A stretch of DNA of 64,000 nucleotides from contig CM060064.1 in assembly GCA_030533445.1 (NCBI GenBank), positions 5,472,379-5,536,378 of the forward strand, read 5' to 3'. This document shows positions 44,870 through 56,171 of the stretch, piece after piece. Source of the stretch: Cyprinodon diabolis (taxonomy: Eukaryota > Chordata > Actinopteri > Cyprinodontiformes > Cyprinodontidae). Under the pieces are notes generated by a model, which saw only the letters and a list, made by a program, of their open reading frames with translations, had not been told where the DNA came from and searched no databases. Position numbers and translations under genes: made by a program. Numbering within the stretch: position 1 is the first letter of the stretch; every line of letters starts with the position of its first letter.

Positions 44870-45395
44870 CAGTCTAGGTCAGTAGGCTAAACAGTCCTGG
44901 GGAAAAGATGCTGATTTGACAGATGTGCAGACGACAGTCACTGACACCTTCCACAAGCAGGGGAAGCCACAAAGGTCACAGCTTAATTAGCTGATTGTTC
45001 ACAGAATGCTGTGTCAACAGGGATAACCGCAGCCTTGAGAGAGTTTTCTCAGTGGTGAAGTGCCGTGAGATAACGTGTTGTTAATTGGTGGTATATAAAT
45101 AAACTGAATTAAAAGCTGATTTTATTTTCAAGTACAGTCCATTCAATGCTTTAAAGGAGATTCACAACAACTGCACCGAAGTTGGAGTCAGCCACGGCAC
45201 GCTGATGAATCCTTCATATGGGCTACGAATGTTGACTTTGAACTCACTGCTTTATCAGACACAGATTAGGGGACATTAGGGCAGATAAGTGGAAAGAAAA
45301 AGTCCTCTTTTCAGATGACTGAGGAGTCTGTATTTCAATGGCAAAACAAGGATCAAGGGTTTGGAGAAGGAGAGCCAAGGACTCCATATAGCTTT
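44870..45395 (+). pseudogene. Tc1-like transposase remnant (second type), interrupted by a LINE tip
   Basis: DNA blocks matching a Tc1-type transposase: CACTGACACCTTCCACAAGC, GGGATAACCGCAGCCTTGAG, GGAGATTCACAACAACTGCA, GTCCTCTTTTCAGATGA, GGATCAAGGGTTTGGAGAAG. In frame these give LFSDD and GSRVWRRR, where the first catalytic Asp of the DDE triad would lie. A GAATT-tailed LINE tip (45050-45113) sits inside. Many stops; inactive. Confidence 0.6.
45050..45113 (+). repeat. LINE tip inside the Tc1 remnant
   Basis: GTGGTGAAGTGCCGTGAGAT ... GGTATATAAATAAACTGAATT, the last 64 bases of the GAATT-tailed family. Confidence 0.75.
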
Positions 45396-45574
45396 AAAGG
45401 GTTAGTATCATATTTTTCCCTCGTTTATACTTCCTTTCTTTACCAATATCAAATAACATTGTCCTCTTCATTCAATTAAAAAAAAAGGGATTTCACATCA
45501 TAGCCTTCTGTCTCTTTAAGAACCTCCTGGCATTTCCGTCACTCCCATTCCAGCACATACTGTTTAAATTTGAG

Positions 45575-45830
45575 TGCTCACATTGAGCCTGGTTCGGCTG
45601 GAGGTTTCCTCCTCCTAAAAGGGAGTTTTTCCTCCCCACTGTGGCTACAAGCATGCTTATTGTGAAAGATTGCATTTGTATCAATGAGTCGATGGAATCA
45701 AATGGTTTTCCTTAGATCGAAAACTTTTAATCAATTTGACTGAATGATCGGGTGAACTGTAAGATGCCTTGAGATGACATGTTGTGAATTGGCGCTATGT
45801 AAAGAAACTGAATTGAATTGAATTTAAATT
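45575..45830 (+). mobile_element. L2/Rex-like LINE 3' UTR fragment
   Basis: Begins TGCTCACATTGAGCCTGGTTC and ends with GGCGCTATGTAAAGAAACTG and a GAATT tail. 3' UTR only. Confidence 0.85.
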
Positions 45831-45839
45831 AAAATAGCT

Positions 45840-46560
45840 TATTTTAATTTCTACACAGTTCTTTTTCTTTGTCTGGTATCATTTTATTTGGTTATTATCA
45901 GATTTGAATTTGGCTATGGTCTGACAGTACAGTTTCTTTTTATATTCTGGCTGATGTATATCGACCGATATATCGGATATACAGCGGAATCCACTTATAG
46001 TGGTCACGTTGGTCCAGAACCAATTTGAACACTATAAGCTGTTGATTACTGAAACTGAATTTAACGTTATTTCACTTATTTTCTATCCAGAATATCATCT
46101 AAATGCCATTTGTATGGTTTTTTAATGAGAAAAATGAAATTAAACGGATAGCTTCCACATTTCCTGAATTTTATTACAGTACCATGCAAGTTTAATTACA
46201 ATATATTCTGTACCAGACATAACTCTGGTAGCCTACGTAACTTATTATGTGCTGTGCGACGGCTCTGCGTTGGCTCTGCAGTGCATTTTTTAACAAGTCT
46301 GAAAATAAAGTTTGAAACAAATGCTTAATTACAGCAGAGTTCTGCGCAGCGGATAACTCTGATAGCCTACAATAAGCTAATGTAACTTATTCTGTGCATC
46401 GGCTCTGCTGTGGTGCCTGTGCATTTTGTTAACATGTCTGAAAATAATGTTTGAAACAAACGGTTTCATAGAACAGCAACATGGAAGATAACTGCATCGG
46501 CTACAGAAAATTAAAGCCAGCCTACGTCTGTTTTGTGTTGCGGGTCTGCTGCGCCACATT
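45840..46560. other. No gene recognised
   Basis: Contains an internal repeat: TCTGCGTTGGCTCTGCAGTGCATTTTT (46264) and CTCTGCTGTGGTGCCTGTGCATTTTGTT (46401) with similar flanks (GTCTGAAAATAA.GTTTGAAACAAA). Otherwise nothing is identifiable. Confidence 0.4.
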
Positions 46561-46569
46561 AAGAAATCA

Positions 46570-46797
46570 CTTCACATATTTATCCATGGTTCCCCGGATC
46601 AGAGTGTTGTCCAACACCGAGTTCACTTCTTTTTGCGAAGGATTGACGGTTCAAGCCCCAGCTTTCAGTGTCGTTGTGTCCTTGGTCAAGACAGTTAACC
46701 TGCATTGTCTACTGATGGTGGTCAGAGGGCCCGGTGGCGCCAGTGTATTGAAGCCTCGCTTCTGTCAGTGAGCCCCAGGGCAGCTGTGGCTACAATG
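46570..46797 (+). repeat. Dispersed repeat cut by the gypsy LTR
   Basis: AGCCTCGCTTCTGTCAGTGA and CCCCAGGGCAGCTGTGGCTA also occur at 56767-56816, and in reverse at 54440-54480. Here the match stops at TACAATGT, exactly where the gypsy element begins, while the 56767 copy continues AGCTTGCCACC. So the gypsy element inserted into an older repeat copy. Confidence 0.65.
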
Positions 46798-46911
46798 TGT
46801 TGGGATCTGGAGAAGTTCCACCTCTCTCCAGCAGAGTTCGCTGTGGATCTTCCTGAGCTGAGCCTTCGACACACCTGAGACGCATCTCATCATCAGGAGG
46901 ATCCTCCAGTA

Positions 46912-46917
46912 TATAAG
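46912..46917 (+). promoter_or_regulatory. Gypsy LTR TATA box
   Basis: CAGTATATAAGCAGCC, about 115 bases after the presumed LTR start. Confidence 0.5.
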
Positions 46918-47418
46918 CAGCCTTCAGACCTTGCCTCAACGCCGCAGTGTTTATCCAGTTTGGTTAGCACCTGAGCCTCTCTTCCTCTGTGAAATCCTTG
47001 TCGCTCTAAATCTCCTAGTTGGATTCTTATTTCCTTTTGTCTCTGCTTACAGGAAACCTGTTTTGCTTTGTAAGCTCTGGATGAGCTTAACCTGCCGAGC
47101 CTGCCCTCTGAGCCCAAACCTGAAGACCTTCCTCTGGATTCCCATGCTGCTCTGGACTAAGAGCTGGAAAACCAAGGTCTGTCCAAACGCTAGATGCAAG
47201 ACGCTGAAACTGACTTTGAACTCTGCTGAAACAAACAGTCTCTGGACCCAACAGTGCCTCTCTCAAAGCCAAACCCGGACTCTTCAAGGTAGATCTCTGA
47301 AAATAACAATTCCACATTCATCTGCTACGTGGCTAACTGAACTGTCATCCCTACAGTCTCCTGAGAACCAGTCCTCCAGATGTGAACCAGTTCCTGACTC
47401 ATTTCCATGTGCTTTATT

Positions 47419-47424
47419 AATAAA
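47419..47424 (+). promoter_or_regulatory. Gypsy LTR polyadenylation signal
   Basis: AATAAA within TTATTAATAAACTC, shortly before the gag start, as expected near the R/U5 border. Confidence 0.5.
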
Positions 47425-47486
47425 CTCATTTAAACCTTTCCCTGTTTCCCGTGGTGTTCTGCATATTGGGCCTCTCTGAACCAATC

Positions 47487-48548
47487 ATGACAGAACACTG
47501 CGGCCAAACACAAGGCCCAGCAGACCAACTTCATCGTCGGTTGGAGGAACAAGATGCCCAAATTCAGGGACAAACCCAAACCCTCCGTGAGTTGCACAGA
47601 ATGGTTCTTAACCAGAATCAAGTTGTTCAAGGCTTCGCTAACAATTGGAGCAGCGCTAACACCACGCCGCTTTCACAACCATTTCCGGGTCCAGTTCCTC
47701 CTCCGAGGTCACCGGCGGTGACGTCATCATCTGAGTTCCGACCTAGTCTCCCTGAAAAGTTTTCAGGAAACATGAAAGACTGCAAAGGATTTTTGTTTCA
47801 ATGTCGATTAATCTTTCAAAATTCTCCAGGCAGTTTTCCAACGGATTACAAGAAAATATAATTTATTTTATCTCAATTGACTGGAAGAGCTCTTGAGTGG
47901 GCGCAGGCTAGGTTTTCCTCCGAAGAAAGCCTTAGTTGCCAATACTCCGACTTTATTTCTGAGTTTTCACAAGTTTTTAACCAGGAAACAGATCAAACTG
48001 TAGATTCTCGGGCTCTTTTGAAACTTAAACAAGGAAATTCTTCTGTTGCTGATTTCTCAATTAACTTCCGGGTTAAAGCTGCAGCTTCCGGTTGGAATCA
48101 ATGTGCTTTAAAGACTGCATTTTTTGAGGCTCTCAATGAAAATATAAAAGATGAGCTTGCAACCCTCGACGAACCTGCTACTCTCGAGGAATTAATCCGT
48201 CTGACAATTAGGCTGGATAATAGGATTCGAGCCAGAAATAGCACAAGACCAAGGATTTATGGTCCTTTCGACTCTGTCCCTGCTTCTAACAATGTGCCTG
48301 CCTTCTCTTCTTCCACAGAAACTTTTTCTAAGACAAGATCTAAGACCCAATCTCTCCCTTTGCCAGTTCAGGCCTCTCATGCGGTTGAAGTGGAGGCTGA
48401 ACCCATGCAGGTTGGACATACGAGGCTAACTCCTGAGGAAAGGTTAAGGCGTGTCAGGAGCAAGCTGTGCATCTACTGTGGTGGGAGTGGCCATTTCATT
48501 GCCTCATGCCCAGCTAAATCAAAAGCCGAGGCCCGTCAGAGGATCTGA
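47487..48548 (+). pseudogene. Gypsy gag, one nonsense codon
   Basis: The start MTEHCGQTQGPADQLHRRLE fits Sushi-type Gag, followed by a Gln-rich coiled coil and a Pro-rich linker. Capsid-like sequence (PEKFSGNMKDCKGFLFQC, ALEWAQARF, FSQVF) resembles the retrotransposon Gag family domain that forms the particle shell. TAA at 47859-47861 interrupts the frame, which continues unchanged after it. A zinc knuckle, CIYCGGSGHFIASC, is at 48468-48509. The frame ends at TGA 48546-48548, inside the overlap with pol. The start at 47487 is preferred over the open frame upstream, which lies in the LTR. Confidence 0.85.
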
Positions 48549-51500
48549 GGAGTCTGACGGGCCATGTTATCTCTGAGAAATCTCCTCGCCTATTGCTTCC
48601 AGCCACATTGTTCTTCGCTGATCAAAACCTCACTTTATCTGCCTTCATCGATTCAGGTTGTGAAAGGAATCTAATTGACTCTAACCTGGTTCAGCAGTTA
48701 CAGATTCAAACTATTCCCCTAATCCAGCCTCTCTGTGTCTCCGCGATCGATGGAAAGAAGCTCCACCAAGTTACCCACCAGACACAACCCCTCAAGCTGC
48801 TGGTCTCAGGTAACCATCGTGAAACCCTATCATTCTTTGTTTTGCCTTCTGCATGTTCTCCTTTGGTTTTGGGGTTTGAGTGGCTGGAACGACATAACCC
48901 CCATATAAACTGGACTGATCGTCATATTGAGTCTTGGTCGACCTCTTGCCATGAGACGTGTCTTCGTTCAGCAGCCCCCGCTGTAAGAACTCCTAGAGGT
49001 GGGGGGGAGATGGACTCTCCTGACCTTACTTCTGTCCCTCCAGAGTACCATGATCTGGCTCCTGTCTTCAGTAAGGTCAGTGCTACATCCCTTCCACCTC
49101 ACAGACCATACGACTGTGCTATCGAGCTATTACCAGGAGCACCTCTACCCGGCAGTAGACTTTATAATATCTCAAAACCAAAACGGGAGACGATGGAAAA
49201 ATATATTAATGAGTCATTAGCTGCTGGAATAATCCGTCCCTCTTCGTCTCCATTGGGAGCAGGTTTCTTTTTTGTGGGCAAAAAGGATGGTTCACTTAGA
49301 CCGTGTATCGACTACAGAGGGTTGAACCAAATCACTGTTAAAAATAAGTACCCACTTCCTCTACTCGCTTCTGTATTCGAACCAGTTCAAGGTACAACTG
49401 TTTTCACTAAGCTCGATTTAAGGAACGCCTATCACCTTCTCAGAATCAGAGATGGCGATGAATGGAAGACAGCCTTTAAGACACCTCTAGGCCAGTTCGA
49501 GTATTTAGTCATGCCTTTTGGTCTAACAAACGCCCCTGCGTGTTTTCAAGCCTTAGTCAACGACGTTCTCAGAGACTTTTTGAACGTGTTTGTTTTTGTC
49601 TACATTGATGACATACTCATTTACTCCAAGGATCTTTCCGAGCACAAGAAACATGTTCGCCTGGTCTTACAAAGACTACTAGAGAATAAACTTTTCGTCA
49701 AAGCCGAGAAATGCGAGTTTCACCAATCTTCAGTCACCTTTTTGGGGTTTGTGCTCGAGGGCGGGCAAGTTAAGCCATCTGAAGATAAGATAAAGGCAGT
49801 TTTGGAGTGACCGGTTCCCGAGAACCGCAAACAGCTACAGAGATTCCTGGGTTTCGCTAACTTCTATCGACGATTCATCAGGAATTATAGTCAGACAGCT
49901 CTACCTTTAACTTCTCTAACTTCAGTCAAAAGAACCTTCCAATGGACCCCCGAGGCACAAACTGCATTTGACAAACTGAAAATGTTGTTTTCCACAGCTC
50001 CAGTGTTAATCCAGCCTGATTCATCAAAACAATTCATCCTCGAAGTCGACGCTTCCGACTCTGGAGTTGGTGCTGTCTTATCCCAAAGACTCAATTCAGA
50101 TCAAAGAGTTCACCCATGTGCTTTTTTCTCCCGTAGACTTTCCCCTGCTGAGCAAAACTACGATGTTGGTGACCGCAAACTATTGGCCATCAAATTGGCA
50201 TTAGAGGAGTGGAGACACTGGCTTGAGGGGGTAGAACACCCGGTTCTTGTTTGGACAGATCACAAGAACCTTGCCTACATCCAATCCGCCAAACAGGCCA
50301 ATCCTCGGCAATCAAGGTGGTCACTATTCTTCTCTCGTTTCAATCTCATCATCTCTTACAGACCCGGATCCAAGAACATCAAACCCGATTTTCTCTCTCG
50401 TCTTTATTCCTCTGATCAATCCGAGACGCCTGAACCTGTTCTACCCGCTTCCTGCACTGTTGGGGTGGTTACCTGGGAGATCACCGACCTCATAAACTCT
50501 GCCCTGGCTTCTGAACCTGACCCAGGTAACGGTCCCCCAAACAAATCTTATGTTCCCTCTTCGGTCAGATCACGCCTAATTCATTGGATGCACACCGCCA
50601 AATTTTCCGCTCATCCGGGGGTGAGTAGAACCATCAACCTTATCTCGAGACGTTTCTGGTGGCCTACCCTGCACAGGGATGTTAAAGAATATGTTCTGGC
50701 CTGTCCAACCTGCGCCAGAAACAAGACCACACATCAACCTCCTTCTGGGCTGCTGCATCCACTTCCTGTTCCTTCTCGCCCCTGATCTCACATCGCTATT
50801 GACTTCGTTACTGGTCTTCCCATCTCTCGAGGTATGTCCACAATCCTCACCATTGTTGACCGATTTTCCAAGTCCTGCCATCTTGTTCCCCTCAGGAAGC
50901 TTCCCACGGCTTTTCAAACCGCCCAGCTCCTTATTAAACACGTTTTCCGTCTACATGGCATTCCTCAGGAGATTCTTTCTGACCGTGGACCACAATTCAT
51001 CTCTCAGGTTTGGAAGGCTTTTTGCTCTGCACTCAACTGTAAATCATCTCTCACCTCAGGTTATCACCCACAGTCCAATGGCCAAACAGAAAGAATGAAT
51101 CAGCAGCTTGAATCTTCCCTTCGTTGTCTGACCTCCAGTAATCCCACCGACTGGAGCCAACATCTCCCATGGATCGAATATGCCCACAATTCTCTCAAGT
51201 CAGCTTCCACCGGTCAGTCCCCATTTCAGGTCAGTCTTGGTTACCAACCTCCACTTTTTCCCGCAGACGAGAGAGAGATTTCGGTCCAATCAGTCAACCA
51301 CCACATCCGCCGTTGTCATCGTATCTGGAGAGACACCATAGCCACCCTCAACCGTTCCTTGGAGACCACCAAACGGTTCGCCGACTCTAAGAGACGTCCT
51401 GCCCCAGATTACTCCGTCGGTCAGGAGGTATGGCTCTCCACTCGGGGAGAGTTTACGGGACATCCCCTTGAGGGGAATGTCCCGTAAACTCTCCCGAGAT

Positions 51501-51949
51501 ACATTGGCCCCTACAGGATTTCCCAGGTCATAAACCCGTCAGCCATACGCCTACAACTTCCTCCGACTCTTCGCATTCATCCCACGTTCCACGTTTCCCA
51601 GATCAAGCCTGTCATCTCCAGCCCTTTGTGCCCTCCGTCCGACTCCCCTCCACCCGCCCTGGAAGTCGATGGACATCCGGCCTTCACCGTCCGCCGGATT
51701 GTGGACTCCCGTCTGTGAGGTCGCGGCTGGCAGTACCTCGTCGATTGGGAGGGCTACGGCCCGGAGGATCGCCAGTGGGTTCCTGGCTCCTACATCCTCG
51801 ACCCATCCCTCATCGAGGAGTACGAGCGATCCCTCCCATCGACGTCTTCTGGACCCCTGCAAGGCTTTAAACCTAGGTTTGAATGGAGACGTTTTGGCCC
51901 TGTCGTCACACAACATGTGGTAATTTATAAATGTTTTAAATCCGGTTAA
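48540..51949 (+). pseudogene. Gypsy pol with C-terminal chromodomain, broken
   Basis: Open in the -1 frame across the gag stop, implying -1 ribosomal frameshifting. Protease active site FIDSGC (Asp-Ser-Gly form). Reverse transcriptase: [21 protein letters not shown], and YIDD at 49601-49612. RNase [15 protein letters not shown] and WTDHKNL. Integrase: zinc ligands (HPGVSRT...CPTCARN), catalytic D 50801, D 50981, E 51089 with DX35E spacing. A chromodomain ([17 protein letters not shown]) at about 51690-51830 would guide integration to marked chromatin. Stops: TGA 49808-49810, TGA 50783-50785, TAA 51485-51487 within a hairpin insertion, TGA 51716-51718. The same frame resumes after each and ends at TAA 51947. 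Confidence 0.9.
51441..51498 (+). repeat. Near-perfect hairpin inside pol
   Basis: Left arm 51441-51467 and right arm 51472-51498 are reverse complements apart from single-base bulges, with loop TTGA. The left arm contains GGAGAGTTTACGG, the reverse complement of CCGTAAACTCTCC at 51482-51494, and looks like extra sequence next to STR in the integrase C-terminus. It creates the TAA at 51485. Confidence 0.85.
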
Positions 51950-54315
51950 CCCATTGACATCCAATTTTATGTGTGTATATATAATAACGTATACTGTCAG
52001 GGACCAGTTGTTAAAAAAAAAAAAAAAAAAGGGCTTGCCAAAGGATCTTGTTGAAATTACATTAACTCGTACTTAGGGAATGCACATGGTATCTTGGTAA
52101 TACAAAGGGTTTGTTGCATATTTGCAACATTTGGTGTCAAGGGGTTAATATCACCACTTTCACATTCTAATAAATGAAGCCACCAATATTATTAAAATAT
52201 GAAATTTAATGAGCGCAGGTATACCCGTGAGGATGATTAGTATGAGGATGAATAAGCAAGAAGCCAATTAAGACCATGACAATCTTCTACTCTGTAACCA
52301 CAGCTCTGCCACATTTAAACGTTCAGATTCAATATGCATCTAATTACCAGATAAAATAGTGCATAAGGCATAAATATAAAATATATCACACTCGCCAGAG
52401 ATGATTAGGATTATTTAAAAACAAAATTAATCATTCTGTCAAAGGGTGCCCCCCTAGCTGGTCCTGTAGGGCAAATCGTTGATGTGATTGGTTGTAGGGG
52501 CCCTGAGCAGATTTGAATAACATAGGCAGGCACTAAGACTGAAATCTGATTGGACAAAAATTATAGAAATATTAAATGTGATGGAAGCAAGAGAAACGCT
52601 GCAAAATTTGGAGAATAGATTGTTTGGAACAAATTAATACAGTTTAATTGAAGAAAAACAAAGGCTGTGAATGTAGGTTAGTGCTTCTGACTGAGGTTCC
52701 TTTTTTATGTCTGCAGTGAAAGCATTGAAGGCCCTGACCTCCCACCACTAGTAAATAGTGTCTCAAGATTTAAGATGTTTCAAAATAGAATACACAAAAA
52801 TGTTATTGTATACAAAAAATTATATAACTGCCAAATTGTTCTATTTACCTGCTAAATCAGATGAAAATATACTTAGTTCAATAAAAATGGACTTAAATAA
52901 AAATTTTGCAGTGTGTTTGTATACTAATCCATTTATGCATTTGACCTCTAAAACTTAAAAGGTATTTGATGAAAAGCCAGAATTTGTGATTCCAGCATTT
53001 CCAGGCTTTGCTCTAATTCTTGGCCAATGTCAGCTGGAACAGGCTCAGAGCTTTCATGACTCAGCACGATAAAGAGTCATGGGTCTGCTTCAGTAAGCAG
53101 GGAGAGGGTGAAAATATGTGACTGAAATACCTTACAGTGTTTAGTACATCAGAAACTAGGTACATCAAGATCTGATATATTTAACGCATACAACAATACA
53201 TAGAAGGAATGGCAAATACTAGGAAGATATAAACACCCTGAATGGACAGAGAGGAAAGGAAGGAAGGATTAGCGTCCAAAGCTTGAGCATCTTCATGAAG
53301 GAGCAAGAAATATCTTTGAGCAAAATCAGACGTCTTCGTAACATTTTTGCAAAGGTCTATCCAACCATATCAGAAAGCTTTTGTTACCTGAACAGTGTGG
53401 CCATGATTATATTCACTCACCAGCATTAACTTGTGACCATATGAAGTGCATCTTCAACAATTACATTTCATGAAATAAAGATTTTTTTAATCATCAATAA
53501 CAGTAATCTGGCTAGAGTGTCTTGTGTGTGGCTTCCCCGGCTGGCTCTGTCTGAGCTTCTGCTTTCATAAATTATCTATTAACGAGTCATCAGAAACAAA
53601 AGGAATGACATTTTATTCATTGGAAAAAAATAATAATACACTAAAAGGCATCTCAAAGATGTATGATGGCCTCTTAAAAAAATCTTGCTCCACTGATTTT
53701 ATAAAAAAAAAAAATTTAAAAGAGGCAACGTTGAAATAACGGCAGAAAAATGTCAGAATTACTCTGATTAACATTGGAAATGCACCAGTTCTCAAAACCA
53801 ATTTCCCAGGGGAAGATCCCATATGCTGGAGAGTCTGTGAAAATGAGGACACAACCCATGGGAATACATTTAGGAAATGTCCTGGACTGAATCCTTTTAG
53901 TTAAAAGTACGTAAAACTATGAATTATTTCAGATTAAGGTCCTGTTCCATTCTGATATCTAATGTGCAATTACTATTTAATACCCTGTGCAATAACCTCT
54001 TTTATATTTGATACTCAGTGCAGTAACTGTATATATAAATAACCATCCATATAAAAACCCATTTAATACCCTATGCAATAACCCTGTATAATAATCCAGT
54101 TAAATAAGAGTAAATATAATATTTAATCTTATTTAATATAATATGCTTTGGGTGAATGGAAGTAATCAATGAATAAAATATTTCTCATGGAGAGAATTAC
54201 CAAGTGGATCTGGTATGTGGGATGTAGGAAGTTAAAGTGAAGAGGTGTGAAAAAAATTGAACTAATCCTGCTAAAATAGTGTGAGCTTCAATATTAGAAA
54301 TTCTTAACATGACAT
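51950..54315. other. No gene recognised
   Basis: AT-rich, with an A-run at 52013-52030 right after the gypsy remnant. No LTR, exon or RNA gene found. Confidence 0.45.
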
Positions 54316-54321
54316 GAATAA

Positions 54322-54480
54322 AATGCTAAATGTACTCGACTTATATAGCGCTTTTTTCCAGTTAGAGGACTTGACCAAAGCACTTTATGCTGCATTCAGT
54401 CATTCACAAATACACTCACACACTGATAAGCTACATTATAGCCACAGCCGCCCTGGGGCTCACTGACAGAAATCAACATT
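54322..54480 (-). repeat. Dispersed repeat, minus copy of the 46570/56755 family
   Basis: TTATATAGCGCTTTTTTCCA ... CACTTTATGCTGCATTCAGT ... GCCCTGGGGCTCACTGACAG is the reverse complement of the repeat at 56755-56905. Confidence 0.65.
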
Positions 54481-54672
54481 GCGGGTTTAACCTTCCCAAC
54501 ATCTTCTGTTTTGCTTGTTAATGTCATTTCCCTGTGCTACTGTTGATTCAAATGTGAAAGTTACCCAGCCCTCCATTCGCAGATATTAATTCAAATAATT
54601 ATTTTTGAATATGCGTGAATTAATCATTGTTGATATTAGGGTTGTCCTTGTTTTTTATATATGAAGAACATG

Positions 54673-54776
54673 TACACTCACCGGCCATGTCTACATGGTC
54701 AAGACATGGCTGCTTAGAAATTAAGTGTTAACGAGCAGTTGGACAGGTGTACCTAATAAAGTGGCCGTTGAGTGTA
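54673..54776. mobile_element. Very short DNA element remnant with TACACTCACCGG ends
   Basis: Inverted ends TACACTCACCGGCCA (54673) and TGGCCGTTGAGTGTA (54762-54776), plus GTGTACCTAATAAAGTGGCC, a sequence common in vertebrate genomes. Internal deletion has left 104 bases. Confidence 0.7.
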
Positions 54777-54779
54777 TAC

Positions 54780-55340
54780 TATTGGGTAAAACCTGACTTA
54801 AACTGTTATGTACATATCTATATGAACAAATGCCACAACATTTTGGTTTAAAACCCTATTAATCTGCTACATTTATCCTCCAATACTTAACTTTTTATTT
54901 TTGTTGTTTTTTCTTCTTTGGATATGTTCAAGCAATTACAATTTATTAATCCAGTTTGATACCCTGGATGATAACAAGAAAATTTTTGTTAAGTTGATAA
55001 AGCTTGGAAGGTCAGAACTCTCGTCTCGCTGCCATATTTTGCATAATGATAAACTGGAACAAAACATATGGATTCAAACCCAACCAGCAGATTTTATGAT
55101 GCCAACTAGATTTATTTTACCTCTGCTCATCATCACCCCACATTACTGTATGTTCATATATCAAAAAATATGTATCATTATGCTCATAATGTCTCTGCTA
55201 CACTGAGGTTTCACGGTAGACATTATTAAAAATCTAAAACATGCTTTAACAGAAACAGAAATATATTAAGATCATTATATTATTTATTTCTTCATGTTGG
55301 TGTTGCTGCTGTATATTTACTTAACACGTATTGTGTACTC
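54780..55340. other. No gene recognised
   Basis: AT-rich spacer; an open frame at 54901-55206 shows no recognisable motif. Confidence 0.4.
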
Positions 55341-55344
55341 CTAT

Positions 55345-55560
55345 GGTCTCAGATACAGCACTGGGACTTGCTCAGCAGCCGATACCACACCGGTAGGGGG
55401 CAGTACTGTTCTTTGACAAACTCTTAAGTAAAGCACATTCAAATGAAAATTACTCTTAATTAAAACCACTCATCATTTATTGAACAGTATGTAATAATTT
55501 CATATTTAAAATACTTTCAGAAGTTTGAATTCTGAATATATCCAGACTTTTCCTTTAAAT
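55345..55560 (-). repeat. Inverted partner of 58920-59130
   Basis: Reads as the reverse complement of 58920-59130 over about 200 bases (shared blocks include AATTATTACAAACTGTTCAA and TTTGTCAAAGAACA on the element strand). Confidence 0.65.
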
Positions 55561-55713
55561 GGATAGTTAATAGATAGATCGTTGATGAATGAAATTGTGT
55601 TAGTGCACCATTTAACTTTCTTTAGATAGAACATCCCTCCTCTCCCTCAATGGACGCCTGCCTCCACTCACTTTGACATCAGAGAGATTATAACTTCGAT
55701 GTGTTTAATCGTT

Positions 55714-56120
55714 GTTTTATTTAGTGTTCCTCCAATGCCATTTTTTTGGCCCTGATATCGATTCCCGATACCTGGCTGTGCAGTATTTGCCAATGCCGAT
55801 ACCATACCAATATCATCTGTTTGAAATTGATGTTTGTGTGTAAGTATGAAGAACTGCATACTACCTGGATGTAAAATAATTGCCATCATGGCTTTGTCAA
55901 GCTGCTGCCAAGCTTTGTGAAGCAGACTAATACAAAGTGAATCCAGTAGAACTTTTTATTACCTGGAATGGGTGACAATACTTGAATAAACTTTTGGCTC
56001 TCAAAATTGTTTCAGTGCCCTATTTGTTGGTACTCGCGAGATACCTATACCACCATTTTAGTGCTGGATTGGGGCCCTGCCCGATACTGGCATCGGTATT
56101 GGTGCAACACTAGTTTTAAT
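55714..56120. mobile_element. Short hAT-type element with 8-bp target duplication
   Basis: The element at 55722-56112 is flanked by GTTTTATT and GTTTTAAT (one mismatch). Ends read TAGTGTTCCTCCAAT on the left and TAGTGTTGCACCAAT inwards from the right, with CCGATA-rich subterminal sequence. No transposase. Confidence 0.75.
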
Positions 56121-56171
56121 ATTATTATTACAAGGTTTAGGTTTGGGTTGTGATATTTTGGGGAGACAGTG

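Larger units (their letters stand above)
46798..47486 (+). repeat. Gypsy 5' LTR plus short leader
   Basis: Begins TGTTGGGATC just where the flanking repeat is interrupted. TATAAG at 46912-46917 and AATAAA at 47419-47424 imply an R region of about 500 bases. The LTR end and primer site lie somewhere in 47445-47475 and could not be fixed because the 3' LTR is missing. Confidence 0.6.
46798..51949 (+). mobile_element. Ty3/gypsy chromovirus, Sushi-like, lacking a visible 3' LTR
   Basis: Order: 5' LTR and leader, gag, pol (protease, reverse transcriptase, RNase H, integrase) and C-terminal chromodomain, with pol in the -1 frame relative to gag. The chromodomain and gag style point to the vertebrate Sushi-ichi lineage, the source of domesticated genes such as PEG10 and RTL1. 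Inactivated by five in-frame stops and a hairpin-forming insertion. No second copy of the LTR is found after 51949. Confidence 0.9.
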
